Source: Mesorhizobium sp.
GTDB lineage: Bacteria > Pseudomonadota > Alphaproteobacteria > Rhizobiales > Rhizobiaceae
NCBI RefSeq assembly: GCF_024509055.1
Contig: NZ_JANINM010000520.1
Location: 19,664 to 83,663, forward strand
DNA: 64,000 bases
Direction of reading: 5' to 3'
A program made the translations under genes and the position numbers. Below are positions 44,484 through 53,338 of the stretch, piece after piece (positions within the stretch are counted from its first letter, which is position 1; each line of letters starts with the position of its first letter). The notes under the pieces are model-generated. The model worked only from the letters and a program-made list of their open reading frames with translations, had not been told where the DNA came from and did not search any database.

Positions 44484-44662
44484 CATTCTCTCCATTTTCC
44501 CCTGTTGGCGCATCCGGGCCGTGCCGGAATGCATTCTGCTTGATTGTCGCCGGCCTGCCGTGACAGGTCGGCCATGTTGCGCTCCTCCCTCAGAGGCGGA
44601 GCGGCAATGTTTGGGACCGTTGGCCAGCCAGCCGTCGAGGTCCTGGCGTGGAGCTTCGCAGT

Positions 44663-45298
44663 TCAATGGCTGCTGGCCGAAGCCTGGGCGTAGGCGCCTT
44701 GGTACCGGTTCTCCCTGATGGCCTGCATGATGTCGGCTTCGCGAGCCTCCTGCGCCTTGACCGCGGCCAGCAACGCCAAGGCTCCGTCCAGCGGAAACGC
44801 CACGACCCCGTCCTCGTCGCCTACGACGATGTCGCCTGGACCAACGACCATTCCGCCCACAGAGACGGCTACATTGATCGCTCCGGGGCCGTCCTTGTAG
44901 GGGCCGAGATGGATGGCCGAACGTGCGAAGCACGGGAATGGGTTGCGGCCGATGGCGCCGGCATCGCGGATGGCTCCGTCGATGACAATGCCCGCGGCTC
45001 CCCGGGAGGCCGCGACGCTTGTCATGATCTCGCCGACGAGCGCTCGACCTTCGTAACCGCCACCATCGACGACAATGACATCGCCCGGCTGCACAAGGTC
45101 GAGCGCGCGATGGATGAACTGGTTGTCGCCGGTGCGCGTCCTCACCGTCAGCGCCCTCCCCGCCATGACACCGCTGATCTTGTGGAACGGACGTAATCCG
45201 ACGGCACCAGGCACGCGGGCGAGATTGTCGCTGATCAACGGCGTGGCGAAGGCGCGGAACGCGTCGATCAGTTCACTTTCCCGCTGCCCACCTGCCAT
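44663..45298 (-). CDS. RraA-like protein (HMG/CHA aldolase or decarboxylase fold)
   Basis: A 211-residue RraA-family protein. The metal/substrate core GDVIVVDGGGYEGRALVGEIMTSVAASRGAAGIVIDGAIRDAGAI contains the conserved G..G...... and RD (Arg-Asp) residues typical of class II pyruvate aldolases (HMG/CHA aldolase) and of oxaloacetate decarboxylases in this family. Hence a retro-aldol or decarboxylation on a keto acid is likely, rather than RNase E regulation. GGAGG at 5 bp sets the ATG. The GntR-type dyad at 45321-45340 lies 23 bp upstream. Confidence 0.88.
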   Translation of the reverse strand: MAGGQRESELIDAFRAFATPLISDNLARVPGAVGLRPFHKISGVMAGRALTVRTRTGDNQFIHRALDLVQPGDVIVVDGGGYEGRALVGEIMTSVAASRGAAGIVIDGAIRDAGAIGRNPFPCFARSAIHLGPYKDGPGAINVAVSVGGMVVGPGDIVVGDEDGVVAFPLDGALALLAAVKAQEAREADIMQAIRENRYQGAYAQASASSH

Positions 45299-45320
45299 CT
45301 CGTCCTCCAGCAGTTCAATT

Positions 45321-45340
45321 TTGTGAATATATTATCCAAT
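45321..45340 (-). promoter_or_regulatory. Candidate GntR operator, site 1
   Basis: On the minus strand it reads ATTGGATAATATATTCACAA. It matches site 2 at 18 of 20 bases, in reverse orientation. The dyad is GGATA-N3-TATTC. It lies just upstream of the RraA gene. Confidence 0.7.
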
Positions 45341-45473
45341 CATCATTTGAGTGCGAAAGTCAACCGACTTGCATAGGGCCCGCCGAAAAAGCCATTTCCC
45401 GCGAAATATCCGGCAAGGCCGGTCCTTTTCGACCTGCTGCCTGGACTTGCCATGGGTGCACTCTTCACGATAA

Positions 45474-45493
45474 ATTGGATAACATATCCACAA
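45474..45493 (+). promoter_or_regulatory. Candidate GntR operator, site 2
   Basis: ATTGGATAACATATCCACAA, with the perfect dyad GGATA-ACA-TATCC, 30 bp upstream of the SDR start. With site 1 it brackets the divergent region between the RraA/LIV and SDR/Pxp operons. Confidence 0.72.
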
Positions 45494-45522
45494 TATGGCA
45501 ATCACGAAAAGGGAAATCGGTC

Positions 45523-46299
45523 GTGAAGCATGGAGGCAAAGTCGTGATCATCACCGGGGCGGCGCAAGGCTTGGGCCTGGCCTGCGCCGAGCGCTTTCAT
45601 GCCGACGGCGCCAATGTCGTGCTCGTGGATGTGAAGGCCGACCGCGGTCGCGCGCATGCGGAACGTCTCGGCGAGCGCGCCGTCTGGCTCGAGGCGGATC
45701 TTTCCGCATGCACGGCGGACATGGCCGCCGGCATCATCGCCGAGGCAACCGATGCCTTCGGCGGTGTCGACGTCTTGATCAACAATGCCGGTGTGATCCA
45801 CCTCGATGATTTCGTCGACTTCCCCGAAGAGGCCTTCGACTGGGTTCAGCGCATCAATCTCAAGGCGCCGTTCCTTCTCGGCCAGGCCGCGGCGCGGGCC
45901 ATGATAGCTCAGGGGCGGGGCGGCTCGATCATCAACATGTCGTCGATCAATGCCATCCTGGCCATTCCCAACTCCGTCGCCTACGCGGTGTCCAAGGGCG
46001 GCATCAAGCAGCTGACGGCGGTGATGGCGGTCGGCCTCATCCCGCACAACATCCGCGTCAACGCCATCGGCCCGGGAACCATCCTGACCGACATGGTCAA
46101 GAGCTCGGTCATGGCCAGCGAAGAACAGCGCCAGACTATCCTGTCGCGAACGCCAAGCGGGCGTTGCGGCGAGCCGTCGGAGATCGCCAGCGTCGCGTCG
46201 TTCCTGGCCAGCGACGATGCCTCCTATATCGTCGGCCAGACCATCTACCCTGATGGCGGACGCCTTATCTTAAACTACACCGTGCCGGTGAAGGACTGA
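45523..46299 (+). CDS. Short-chain dehydrogenase/reductase (SDR), GTG start
   Basis: A 258-residue classical SDR. TGAAQGLG is near residue 9, the acidic VLVDVKADRG after strand 2 suggests NAD preference, NNAG is present, and the S-Y-K triad is in NMSSINAILAIPNSVAYAVSKGG. The C-terminus LNYTVPVKD is almost the same as that of the SDR at 57210-57989, showing a paralogous pair in two operons. GTG at 45523 is preferred, with GGGA about 8 bp before; no in-frame ATG lies near the conserved N-terminus. First gene of the Pxp operon, 5 bp before pxpB. Confidence 0.9.
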   Translation: MKHGGKVVIITGAAQGLGLACAERFHADGANVVLVDVKADRGRAHAERLGERAVWLEADLSACTADMAAGIIAEATDAFGGVDVLINNAGVIHLDDFVDFPEEAFDWVQRINLKAPFLLGQAAARAMIAQGRGGSIINMSSINAILAIPNSVAYAVSKGGIKQLTAVMAVGLIPHNIRVNAIGPGTILTDMVKSSVMASEEQRQTILSRTPSGRCGEPSEIASVASFLASDDASYIVGQTIYPDGGRLILNYTVPVKD

Positions 46300-46304
46300 C
46301 ACTG

Positions 46305-46970
46305 ATGGCCATTGCGCCAGCGCCGCGTATCAGCCTTGCGGGATCGGGCGCGCTGCTTCTCGACGGTGCGCAGGCAAGCTTCGACGACCACACTCAGGAG
46401 CTGGTCTGGGCCGTGGCGGAAGCGGCACGGGCCCTCGACGGCGTACGCGAGATAGTCCCCGGCATGAACAACCTGCTGGTGGTGTTCGACCCGCTCGTCA
46501 CGGATGCATCGAATATCGGCAAGCAATTGCAATCGCTTTGGGCTGTCACCGATCCTCAAGCGGTTCCGGGCACCCTGCATAGGATTCCCGTCAACTATGG
46601 CGGCCCGCACGGCGAAGACCTTGCCGGCTGGGCCGCGCATTGTGGATTGTCCCTTGAAGAGACGGTCAATCGTCACGTGTCCGCGACCTACTCCGTCGCC
46701 GCTATCGGGGCCATGCCGGGGTTTCCCTACTTGTCCGGTCTCGACCCTCGGCTCACCTGGCCACGGCGCAACAACCCTCGCCTGAAAGTGGCAGAGGGGG
46801 CCGTCATCATCGGCGGCGCGCAGGCAGGAATCATGCCGATGACCGCGCCGTCGGGCTGGCACATCATCGGCCACACCGACGTGAGGCTCTTCGATATCCA
46901 GGCGCAATCGCCGGTCCTGCTCAGGCCCGGAGACAAGATCCGGTTCGAGATTGCGAGCATGGAGCCATGA
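46305..46970 (+). CDS. pxpB: 5-oxoprolinase subunit B family (PxpB/KipI-like)
   Basis: A 221-residue KipI/AHS1-domain protein. Family features are VREIVPGMNNLLVVFDP, IPVNYGG.HGEDL and the conserved AIGAMPGFPYLSGLDPRLTWPRRNNPRLKV, then GIMPMTAPSGWHIIGHT. PxpB with PxpC and PxpA forms the prokaryotic ATP-dependent 5-oxoprolinase. The same fold is the carboxyltransferase half of urea carboxylase. The pxpC start overlaps its stop by ATGA. Pairing with biotin carboxylase genes in block 50308-54541 suggests the urea-carboxylase-like role. Confidence 0.9.
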   Translation: MAIAPAPRISLAGSGALLLDGAQASFDDHTQELVWAVAEAARALDGVREIVPGMNNLLVVFDPLVTDASNIGKQLQSLWAVTDPQAVPGTLHRIPVNYGGPHGEDLAGWAAHCGLSLEETVNRHVSATYSVAAIGAMPGFPYLSGLDPRLTWPRRNNPRLKVAEGAVIIGGAQAGIMPMTAPSGWHIIGHTDVRLFDIQAQSPVLLRPGDKIRFEIASMEP

Positions 46971-47947
46971 TCGAAATCCTCACCACCGGTCTTCCGAACA
47001 CAGTCCAGGACCTCGGCCGTCCAGGCTATCTGTCGCTCGGAATCAGCCATGGCGGCGCCATGGACAGCCAGGCGCTCGCGGCCGCCAATCTCATGCTGGG
47101 CAATGATCGATCGGCCGCTGGGCTCGAGATTGCGCTCTATCCCTTCCGGCTCAAGACACATGTCGACACAGCGCTGGCCATCACAGGAGCCGATTGCCCG
47201 ATCAGCATCGCTGATCAGCGGTATCCACCCTGGTGGGCAACCACCATCCGCGCGGGCGAGACGCTTGTGCTCGAAGCGCCGCGCTCAGGCGCGCGTTCCT
47301 ACGTCGCCTTCGCCGGCGGACTCGACCTGCCACTCGTCATGGGTTCGCGCGCGACGGATGCGAAAGGTGGCTTCGGCGGCTTGGCCGGGCGCGGCCTTGC
47401 GCGTGGCGACCGGCTCCGGCTCAACAGCGCGGCGTGCCCGCTTCCTCCAGCCGGCCTTGGCGTGGCGCTGGAAGAACGGCAAGCCACGAGCAATGCCAAT
47501 CCCTCTCCGATCGAACTGAGAGTGCTTCCCGCCGCCGAGTTCGGCGCTTTCACAGCGCAGGCGCAGGCAGCCTTCACCGGCAGCGAATGGACGATCACCA
47601 GCGACGCAAACCGAATGGGCTGTCGCCTGTCCGGACAAAAGCTTTCGCTCATCTCGCCGCTGGAGTTGCTCTCGCATGGCATCGTGCCGGGCACCGTCCA
47701 GGTGCCGCCGTCCGGCCAGCCGATCATCCAGCTCGCCGATGCCAACACCTGTGGCGGTTACCCGAAGATCGCGACTGTGATCGAGGCTGATCTCTGGCGG
47801 CTCGCGCAGGCCCCGGTCGGCGCGCGCCTGCGTTTCGTGCCAGTCTCGGTCGAAGCGGCAACGGAAGGACTGCGTGCTGCCAGGGACCAGCTTGACGCGG
47901 TTGCGGATGCGCGGAACATCAGCGCCGGCCGGCTGCGACCGGGATAA
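46967..47947 (+). CDS. pxpC: 5-oxoprolinase subunit C family/biotin-dependent carboxyltransferase (PxpC/KipA-like)
   Basis: A 326-residue AHS2-domain protein. It opens IEILTTGLPNTVQDLGRPGY, followed by GISHGGAMDSQALAAANLMLGND, the family hallmark. Later segments are SDANRMGCRLSG and GTVQVPPSGQPIIQLADANTCGGYPKIATV. This domain binds the imide/amide substrate and carboxybiotin in urea carboxylase; in Pxp enzymes it partners PxpB. It overlaps pxpB by 4 bp. Confidence 0.92.
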   Translation: MIEILTTGLPNTVQDLGRPGYLSLGISHGGAMDSQALAAANLMLGNDRSAAGLEIALYPFRLKTHVDTALAITGADCPISIADQRYPPWWATTIRAGETLVLEAPRSGARSYVAFAGGLDLPLVMGSRATDAKGGFGGLAGRGLARGDRLRLNSAACPLPPAGLGVALEERQATSNANPSPIELRVLPAAEFGAFTAQAQAAFTGSEWTITSDANRMGCRLSGQKLSLISPLELLSHGIVPGTVQVPPSGQPIIQLADANTCGGYPKIATVIEADLWRLAQAPVGARLRFVPVSVEAATEGLRAARDQLDAVADARNISAGRLRPG

Positions 47948-48011
47948 CAGCGAGAACGACCACAAAAGCCGCAATGATATCGACTGGTTCAACCATATCG
48001 GCGAGCGAACA

Positions 48012-49184
48012 ATGTCGACGGATATTCGCCCCTTCACGATCCAGATTGCACAAGCTGAAATCGACGACCTGAAGCAGCGCATTTCAAGCTGGCGCGAACC
48101 GGACCAATTGCTGGACATTGGCTGGGCGCAGGGAACCGAGCGCGAGGAGTTGCGGCGATTTGTCGAGCACTGGCGCACACGCTTCGATTGGCGCAGGCAG
48201 GAAGCCGCCTGGAACTTGCTCCCGCACTACCAGACGGACATCGGCGGCCAGACCATTCACTTCATCCATGTTCGCGCCGCGGCTCCAACCGCCAGAACGG
48301 TAATTCTGACTCATGGCTGGCCGGGCAGCTTTTGCGAATTCATCAGGCTATTGCCGCTCCTGTCCGATCCGCTTCCGAATGGCGGGAGAGCACAGGACGC
48401 ATTCAACGTCGTGATCCCATCACTACCCGGATTTGGCTTTTCGAGCCGGCCGACCAAGGCCGGTCTCAATCTGTTTGTCATCGCCGACCTTTGGGCGGAG
48501 CTGATGCGCCGCCTGGGCTATGAGCGCTATTTGGCGCAGGGTGGCGACCTCGGCGCCAGCGTGTCGACAATTCTTGCGCACGCGCATCCCGGCAATCTCG
48601 CCGGAGTGCATCTGAATTTCATCCCCGGCTCGTATTCGCCCTCGCATGACCCGGGTCCCGGTGGCGACCTCACTGCGGAAGAACGCGTATTCCTGGCGGA
48701 GAAAGCCCGGTGGGCGGACCTTCATGGCGCATACAGCCACGTTCAAGGAACACGCCCTCAGACCCTTGGCTACGGGCTCACCGATTCGCCCGTCGGACTG
48801 GCGGCATGGATGATCGAAAAGTTCCGTGACTGGAGCGACTGCGGCGGCAAACTGGACAATGCCGCATTCTCTCGCGACGAAGTCCTCGCCAACATCTCGC
48901 TCTACTGGTTCACGCGAACAGTCGCCTCGTCCTTGCGTCTCTATTGGGAGACCCGCGCTCGACCGTTGGCATTCCCGCCCGGCGCTGAGATCGGGGCTCC
49001 GCTCGCGGTGGCGCTGTTTCCGAAGGAGCTGCCGATGCCGCCAAGAAGCTGGGTCGAACGCGTTTTTCGCAACGTGCGCCGGTGGACAACAATGCCAAGT
49101 GGTGGGCATTTTGCAGCCTTCGAGCAACCCGGCCTGCTCGCGCAGGATCTGAGAGCCTTCGCGACCGAGCTGCAATTTTCCTGA
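48012..49184 (+). CDS. Epoxide hydrolase (EHN-type alpha/beta hydrolase)
   Basis: A 390-residue epoxide hydrolase-like protein. The N-terminal EHN domain (residues 1-110) is followed by the alpha/beta fold. It has the oxyanion motif HGWP at 101-104, nucleophile Asp179 in GGDLGAS and a catalytic His around 366 in SGGHFAAFEQP. Epoxides or, in some relatives, other strained or ester substrates are hydrolysed. The ATG at 48012 gives the family-like start; the frame open from 47874 lies in pxpC. Its place in the Pxp operon is unusual and suggests the degraded compound or an intermediate carries an epoxide or ester. Confidence 0.9.
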   Translation: MSTDIRPFTIQIAQAEIDDLKQRISSWREPDQLLDIGWAQGTEREELRRFVEHWRTRFDWRRQEAAWNLLPHYQTDIGGQTIHFIHVRAAAPTARTVILTHGWPGSFCEFIRLLPLLSDPLPNGGRAQDAFNVVIPSLPGFGFSSRPTKAGLNLFVIADLWAELMRRLGYERYLAQGGDLGASVSTILAHAHPGNLAGVHLNFIPGSYSPSHDPGPGGDLTAEERVFLAEKARWADLHGAYSHVQGTRPQTLGYGLTDSPVGLAAWMIEKFRDWSDCGGKLDNAAFSRDEVLANISLYWFTRTVASSLRLYWETRARPLAFPPGAEIGAPLAVALFPKELPMPPRSWVERVFRNVRRWTTMPSGGHFAAFEQPGLLAQDLRAFATELQFS

Positions 49185-49226
49185 CCTGCGGGCGCTTTGC
49201 TCCGCAGGCAAATCCCGAAGGCCAAA

Positions 49227-50261
49227 ATGAGCAGCATCAACGCCCTCACCACCGAAGCCCTGCATGAGCGCGTCGAGGCGATTTTCAGCAGGGCCGGGCT
49301 GAACCCCACCCAGGCCGGCGCCATCGCGCGCGCCATCGTCGCCGGCGAACGCGACGCCTGCAAGTCGCACGGCATCTATCGCATCGAAGGCGCGTTGCGG
49401 ACGTTCAAGGCCGGAAAGGTGGAGCCAAAGGCGGTGCCCGAATTGCTGCCGCCCGACGCGCCGGCAATCGTCAAGGTGGACGCGAAAGGCGGCTTCGCCA
49501 ATCCCGCCTTCGAACTTGGCCTGCCCGTCCTAATCGAGCGGGCGCGCAAAACCGGCATCGCGGCGCTGGCAATCAACAATGCCGTTCATTTTTCGGCTCT
49601 CTGGGTCGAGGTCGAAGCGCTGGCCGATGCCGGTCTTGCCGGCCTGGCCATGTGCCCAAGCTACGCAACGGTCGCGCCGACCGGAGGCTCACGACCCTTG
49701 CTGGGCACCAATCCCTTCGCCTTCGGCTGGCCGCGCCAGGGGCATCCGCCCTACGTCTTCGACTTCGCGACTTCAGTCGCGGCGCGCGGGGAAATCGAGC
49801 TCCATCGCCGCGCAGGAAAACAATTGCCGGAAGGCTGGGCGATCGACGCTGACGGCAAGCCGACGACTGATCCGGAGGCAGCGCTTGCCGGCGCCATGCT
49901 TTCCTTCGGCGGCCACAAGGGCTCGGCCATCGGCACCATGATCGAGCTGCTCGCCGGGGCAATGCTTGGCGACCTGACGAGCTACGAAGCCCTCGATCTG
50001 CTCGGCACGACGACGCTATTTCCGAGGCATGGCGAACTGGTCATTGCTCTGTCGCCGGAAGCCTTCGCCGCCGGTCGCCCCGGCAGCCCGTTCTCCCGCG
50101 CCGAAGCGCTGTTCGAGGCGATCCTTGGCCAGGGCGCGCGCCTACCCTCGCAGAGGCGATTTTCCGCCCGCGAGAAATCGGAGCGCGACGGCATCAGCCT
50201 CACGCCTCAGGAAGTGGAGCAGCTCGATCGTTTCCTCGAACGGGGACTCGGCGCCGTCTGA
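49227..50261 (+). CDS. LDH2/malate/sulfolactate dehydrogenase family oxidoreductase
   Basis: A 344-residue NAD(P)-dependent oxidoreductase of the Ldh_2 family (malate, ureidoglycolate, (R)-sulfolactate, delta-1-piperideine-2-carboxylate dehydrogenases). Typical segments are GERDACKSHGIYRIEG, then NNAVHFSALWVEVEALADAGLAG, and GGHKGSAIGTMIELLAG. The lysine-rich ligand segment (GGHKG) is kept. GAAGG 5 bp before the ATG sets the start at 49227. Last gene of the operon from 45523. Since the family reduces 2-keto acids or cyclic imines, it could link to the aminotransferase/DAO keto products. Confidence 0.9.
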   Translation: MSSINALTTEALHERVEAIFSRAGLNPTQAGAIARAIVAGERDACKSHGIYRIEGALRTFKAGKVEPKAVPELLPPDAPAIVKVDAKGGFANPAFELGLPVLIERARKTGIAALAINNAVHFSALWVEVEALADAGLAGLAMCPSYATVAPTGGSRPLLGTNPFAFGWPRQGHPPYVFDFATSVAARGEIELHRRAGKQLPEGWAIDADGKPTTDPEAALAGAMLSFGGHKGSAIGTMIELLAGAMLGDLTSYEALDLLGTTTLFPRHGELVIALSPEAFAAGRPGSPFSRAEALFEAILGQGARLPSQRRFSAREKSERDGISLTPQEVEQLDRFLERGLGAV

Positions 50262-50307
50262 ACGCCTGGCGCGGGCTGTAAGCTGTGCGTTCGGCCGCGT
50301 CCGAACT

Positions 50308-51087
50308 TCAGCCCGTTGCGGCGAATGCCTTGACGCTTACGCCGTTGTCCTCCAGCGCTGCCCGCACGCGCGCGGCGATGGCAACGGCCGCCGGCGTATC
50401 GCTATGGACGCAGATCGAGTCGATCGGCGTCTTCAGCAATTGACCGGAAATCGTCTCGATCGCGCCCTGCCTGACCATGCGCACGACCCGCGCGGCTGCC
50501 TCCCCGGCGTCGTGGATGACGGCGCCATCCAGCTTCCGCGAGACCAGGAACCCCTCTTCCGTATACGCGCGGTCGGCAAAGATCTCCGACTTGACCGTCA
50601 GGCCGGCCTCACGTGCGATCCTGTCCTGGAAGCCGAGCGCAATCGCCAGGCAGGTCAGGCTGGGATCGACAGCCTTGACGGCGCGCGTGACGGCTTCGGC
50701 GACAGCGCGATCGGTCTGGGTCAGGTTGCCCAGCGCGCCATGCGCCTTCACATAGCGGATCGGGTGCCCGGCATAGGCGGAAAGCGCCTGCGCCGCGCCG
50801 ATCTGGTATGCGACAAGCTTTTCGATTTCATCCGCCGAATGCGGAATGACACGCCGGCCGAATCCCCACAGATCGGCGAAGCTCGGATGCGCGCCGACAG
50901 CGACGCCCTTGGCCCGCGCCATGGAAAAAGTGGCCGCCATGATCTCCGGGTCGCCGGCGTGGAAGCCGCAGGCGACATTGGCCGAGCTCACGATGTCGAG
51001 GATTGCTGCGTCGTCGCCCAGCCTGTACGCGCCAAAGCCTTCGCCCATGTCCGAATTGATATCGACTTCAAGTCCGCTGTCCGTCAT
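50308..51087 (-). CDS. pxpA: 5-oxoprolinase subunit A family (PxpA, LamB/YcsF)
   Basis: A 259-residue LamB/YcsF protein. It opens VDINSDMGEGFGAYRLGDDAAILDIVSSANVACGFHAGDP, the family hallmark, then VGAHPSFADLWGFGRR, VKAHGALGN and FADRAYTEEGFLV. PxpA is the ring-opening subunit of prokaryotic 5-oxoprolinase. GAGGA at 7 bp supports the ATG at 51087; a start at 51108 is possible. It is in the biotin carboxylase operon and not next to pxpBC, which lies in the convergent operon 46 bp away. Confidence 0.92.
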   Translation of the reverse strand: MTDSGLEVDINSDMGEGFGAYRLGDDAAILDIVSSANVACGFHAGDPEIMAATFSMARAKGVAVGAHPSFADLWGFGRRVIPHSADEIEKLVAYQIGAAQALSAYAGHPIRYVKAHGALGNLTQTDRAVAEAVTRAVKAVDPSLTCLAIALGFQDRIAREAGLTVKSEIFADRAYTEEGFLVSRKLDGAVIHDAGEAAARVVRMVRQGAIETISGQLLKTPIDSICVHSDTPAAVAIAARVRAALEDNGVSVKAFAATG

Positions 51088-51110
51088 GGCGGTTTCCTCG
51101 GAATTCATAA

Positions 51111-51506
51111 TCACAGCAATTCGTAGAGCGGGGTTCCGTAGCCGACGACCGCACCGTCCTCCGCCAGAGCGACGCCCAGTGTGCCGTCCTCCGGTGCGAC
51201 CACACCCTTGAGGTATGGGCCGACCTGCAGGACACCGGCGATCTCGCCCTTCCGGACCGGCTGGCCGCGTTCGATTACCGGATGGCCGGTCGTCGGATGA
51301 ACGAGACGGAACACCCCGACGCCTGGCGCGCGAACAGTTTTGAGGGCCGGCTCGGCCTTTGGCGCTTCGGCCGCTGCCGCGCGAGGCTCGGTACCGGCTG
51401 GCTGGACGCGCAGACAAAGTGAAAAGCCGGCCTCCGCCAATTCGATCTCACTGATGCCCGCCGCCGCGCACCATGTGGCAAGCCTCTCGATTTCCTCGGC
51501 CGTCAT
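51111..51506 (-). CDS. Biotin carrier-like protein without the biotin lysine
   Basis: A 131-residue protein with a BCCP/biotinyl-lipoyl domain (residues 57-131) preceded by a short N-terminal helix domain and an Ala/Pro-rich linker. Aligned with the carrier at 52876-53331, the site [10 protein letters not shown] reads [10 protein letters not shown], with Pro97 at the lysine position. It therefore cannot carry biotin in the normal way. N-terminal [17 protein letters not shown] is a helix of the kind seen in BCCP-like proteins. It overlaps the biotin carboxylase gene by ATGA. It may be a structural or regulatory subunit. Confidence 0.85.
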   Translation of the reverse strand: MTAEEIERLATWCAAAGISEIELAEAGFSLCLRVQPAGTEPRAAAAEAPKAEPALKTVRAPGVGVFRLVHPTTGHPVIERGQPVRKGEIAGVLQVGPYLKGVVAPEDGTLGVALAEDGAVVGYGTPLYELL

Positions 51507-52870
51507 CGCTCTACCCGCCCGTCGAGAAGGCCGCCTTCGGTCAGGCGCTCCAGATGATGGATGTCGAAGCCACCGGCCGCGAAGCCTGGCTCCTCCATCA
51601 AGATGCCGTGCAGCGGCGCGTTGGTGGCAATGCCGACTGCCTCCATCTCGGCAAGCGCACCCTTCATCCTGCGGATCGCATCGGCCCGGGTGGCGCCATG
51701 CGCGAGCAGCTTGGCCACGAGGGAATCATAGTGCGGCGGCACTGTGTAGCCGGAGTAGAGATGCGACTCGACCCGGATCCCCGGGCCGCCCGGCGGCGTC
51801 CAGCGCTCCACCCGCCCCGGATGCGGCCGAAAGCTGTAAGGGTCCTCGGCGTTGATGCGGCATTCGACGGCGTGGCCTTGGATGAGTACATCCTGTTGCT
51901 TGAAGGACAGAGGCTCACCCTGGGCGATCCTGATCTGCTCGCGCACGATGTCGATGCCGGTGACAAGTTCGGTAACGGGATGCTCCACCTGCACACGGGT
52001 ATTCATCTCGATGAAATAGAAGCGCCCGTCCTCATAGAGGAACTCGAACGTGCCCGCTCCCGTGTAGCCAATCTCAACGCAAGCGCGGGCGCAAAGATCG
52101 CCGATCGCGGCGATCGCCTCGCGGGCGATGCCGGGCGCCGGCGCTTCCTCGATGATCTTCTGGTGGCGGCGCTGCATGGAACAGTCCCGCTCTCCCAGCC
52201 AGACGGCCCTGCCGTGCCGGTCGGCCAGGATCTGGATCTCGACATGGCGCGGATGTTCGAGGAATTTTTCCAGATAGACCTGCGGGTTGCCGAAGGCCCG
52301 TCCGGCTTCCTCGCGTGCCAGCGCCACCGCCTCCATCAGCGCGCCTTCCTCGCGCACGATGCGCATGCCGCGCCCGCCGCCGCCGCCAGCCGCCTTGACG
52401 ATGACCGGATAACCTATGGTTTCGGCGATGGCCCGCACCACTTGCTCATCCTGCGGCAACGCGCCTTCCGAGCCCGGAACGCAGGGCACGCCGGCGGCGA
52501 TCATCTCCCGCTTGGCAGCGACCTTGTCGCCCATGGTGCGGATCGCCGATGCGGACGGCCCGATGAAGACAAGACCGGCATTTTCAATGGCCTCGGCGAA
52601 GGCCGCATTCTCCGACAGGAACCCGTAGCCGGGATGGACCGCGCCCGCGCCGGTGAGTTGCGCGGCGGCAATGATTTCCGGGACATTGAGATAGCTGTCG
52701 GCGGAAGCCGCCGGCCCGATGCAGATCGCCGTGTCCGCCAGCGCCACATGGCGCAGGCTTGCATCGGCTTCCGAATAGGCCGCCACTGTCTTGAGGCCGA
52801 GATCGCGACAGGCGCGCAGGATGCGAAGCGCGATTTCACCCCGGTTGGCGATAAGGACAGTGTCGAACAT
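51503..52870 (-). CDS. accC: Biotin carboxylase (AccC-like)
   Basis: A 455-residue ATP-grasp biotin carboxylase that makes carboxybiotin from bicarbonate and ATP on a carrier protein. It opens [20 protein letters not shown], has the glycine-rich loop [30 protein letters not shown] and the active-site [16 protein letters not shown], and ends in the C-terminal domain. Length is normal for AccC. It is sandwiched between two carrier genes. The likely acceptor is the PxpBC carboxyltransferase, so this may be a dedicated catabolic copy rather than the fatty-acid enzyme. Confidence 0.93.
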   Translation of the reverse strand: MFDTVLIANRGEIALRILRACRDLGLKTVAAYSEADASLRHVALADTAICIGPAASADSYLNVPEIIAAAQLTGAGAVHPGYGFLSENAAFAEAIENAGLVFIGPSASAIRTMGDKVAAKREMIAAGVPCVPGSEGALPQDEQVVRAIAETIGYPVIVKAAGGGGGRGMRIVREEGALMEAVALAREEAGRAFGNPQVYLEKFLEHPRHVEIQILADRHGRAVWLGERDCSMQRRHQKIIEEAPAPGIAREAIAAIGDLCARACVEIGYTGAGTFEFLYEDGRFYFIEMNTRVQVEHPVTELVTGIDIVREQIRIAQGEPLSFKQQDVLIQGHAVECRINAEDPYSFRPHPGRVERWTPPGGPGIRVESHLYSGYTVPPHYDSLVAKLLAHGATRADAIRRMKGALAEMEAVGIATNAPLHGILMEEPGFAAGGFDIHHLERLTEGGLLDGRVER

Positions 52871-52875
52871 GGCGC

Positions 52876-53331
52876 TCAGCCGATCTCTTCCAGGACAAAC
52901 AGCACGTCTCCGGACTGCACGGCGGCGTGGTCCTCGAACGCGATCTCGACAATCCTGCCGGCGCGATCGGACTCCACGACGTTGAAGGTCTTCATGGCTT
53001 CGAGGACGCCGATCTTCTGCCCTTCCTCGACGACGTCCCCCACCGAGACGAGCGGGGGCTCGTTTTCGCCGGCGGAGCGGTAGAACACGCCGGTGAGCGG
53101 TGCGCGGATCGAATGCCGCGCGCTGGCGGCAACAGTCGGGCCCGAACCCTCAGGGACGGCCGCGCCGCAAGCCGACGCAGGTTGCCCCAGCGGTAGCGGC
53201 TGCGACGTGGTCGGGTTTGGCGAAGTCTGCCTGACAATACGGACACGGAGTCCGCCGCGTTCGATCTTCAACTCGCCGATAGGCGAGCGCGCTACGGTTT
53301 CAATCAGCTCGCGGACGAAGTTCAGGTCCAT
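52876..53331 (-). CDS. Biotin carboxyl carrier protein (AccB-like)
   Basis: A 151-residue AccB-like protein. The N-terminal helices are [20 protein letters not shown], followed by a Pro/Ser/Ala linker (residues 36-70) and the biotinyl domain. The biotinylated lysine is Lys114 in EAMKTFN. It sits 5 bp upstream of accC and 7 bp downstream of the aminotransferase stop. It is likely the biotin shuttle of a BC-BCCP-CT enzyme with PxpBC. Confidence 0.92.
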   Translation of the reverse strand: MDLNFVRELIETVARSPIGELKIERGGLRVRIVRQTSPNPTTSQPLPLGQPASACGAAVPEGSGPTVAASARHSIRAPLTGVFYRSAGENEPPLVSVGDVVEEGQKIGVLEAMKTFNVVESDRAGRIVEIAFEDHAAVQSGDVLFVLEEIG

Positions 53332-53338
53332 AGCCGCG

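Noticed and set aside
51473..53083. 536-codon open frame on the plus strand
   Set aside because: Antisense to accC and the biotin carrier, both of which are motif-complete.
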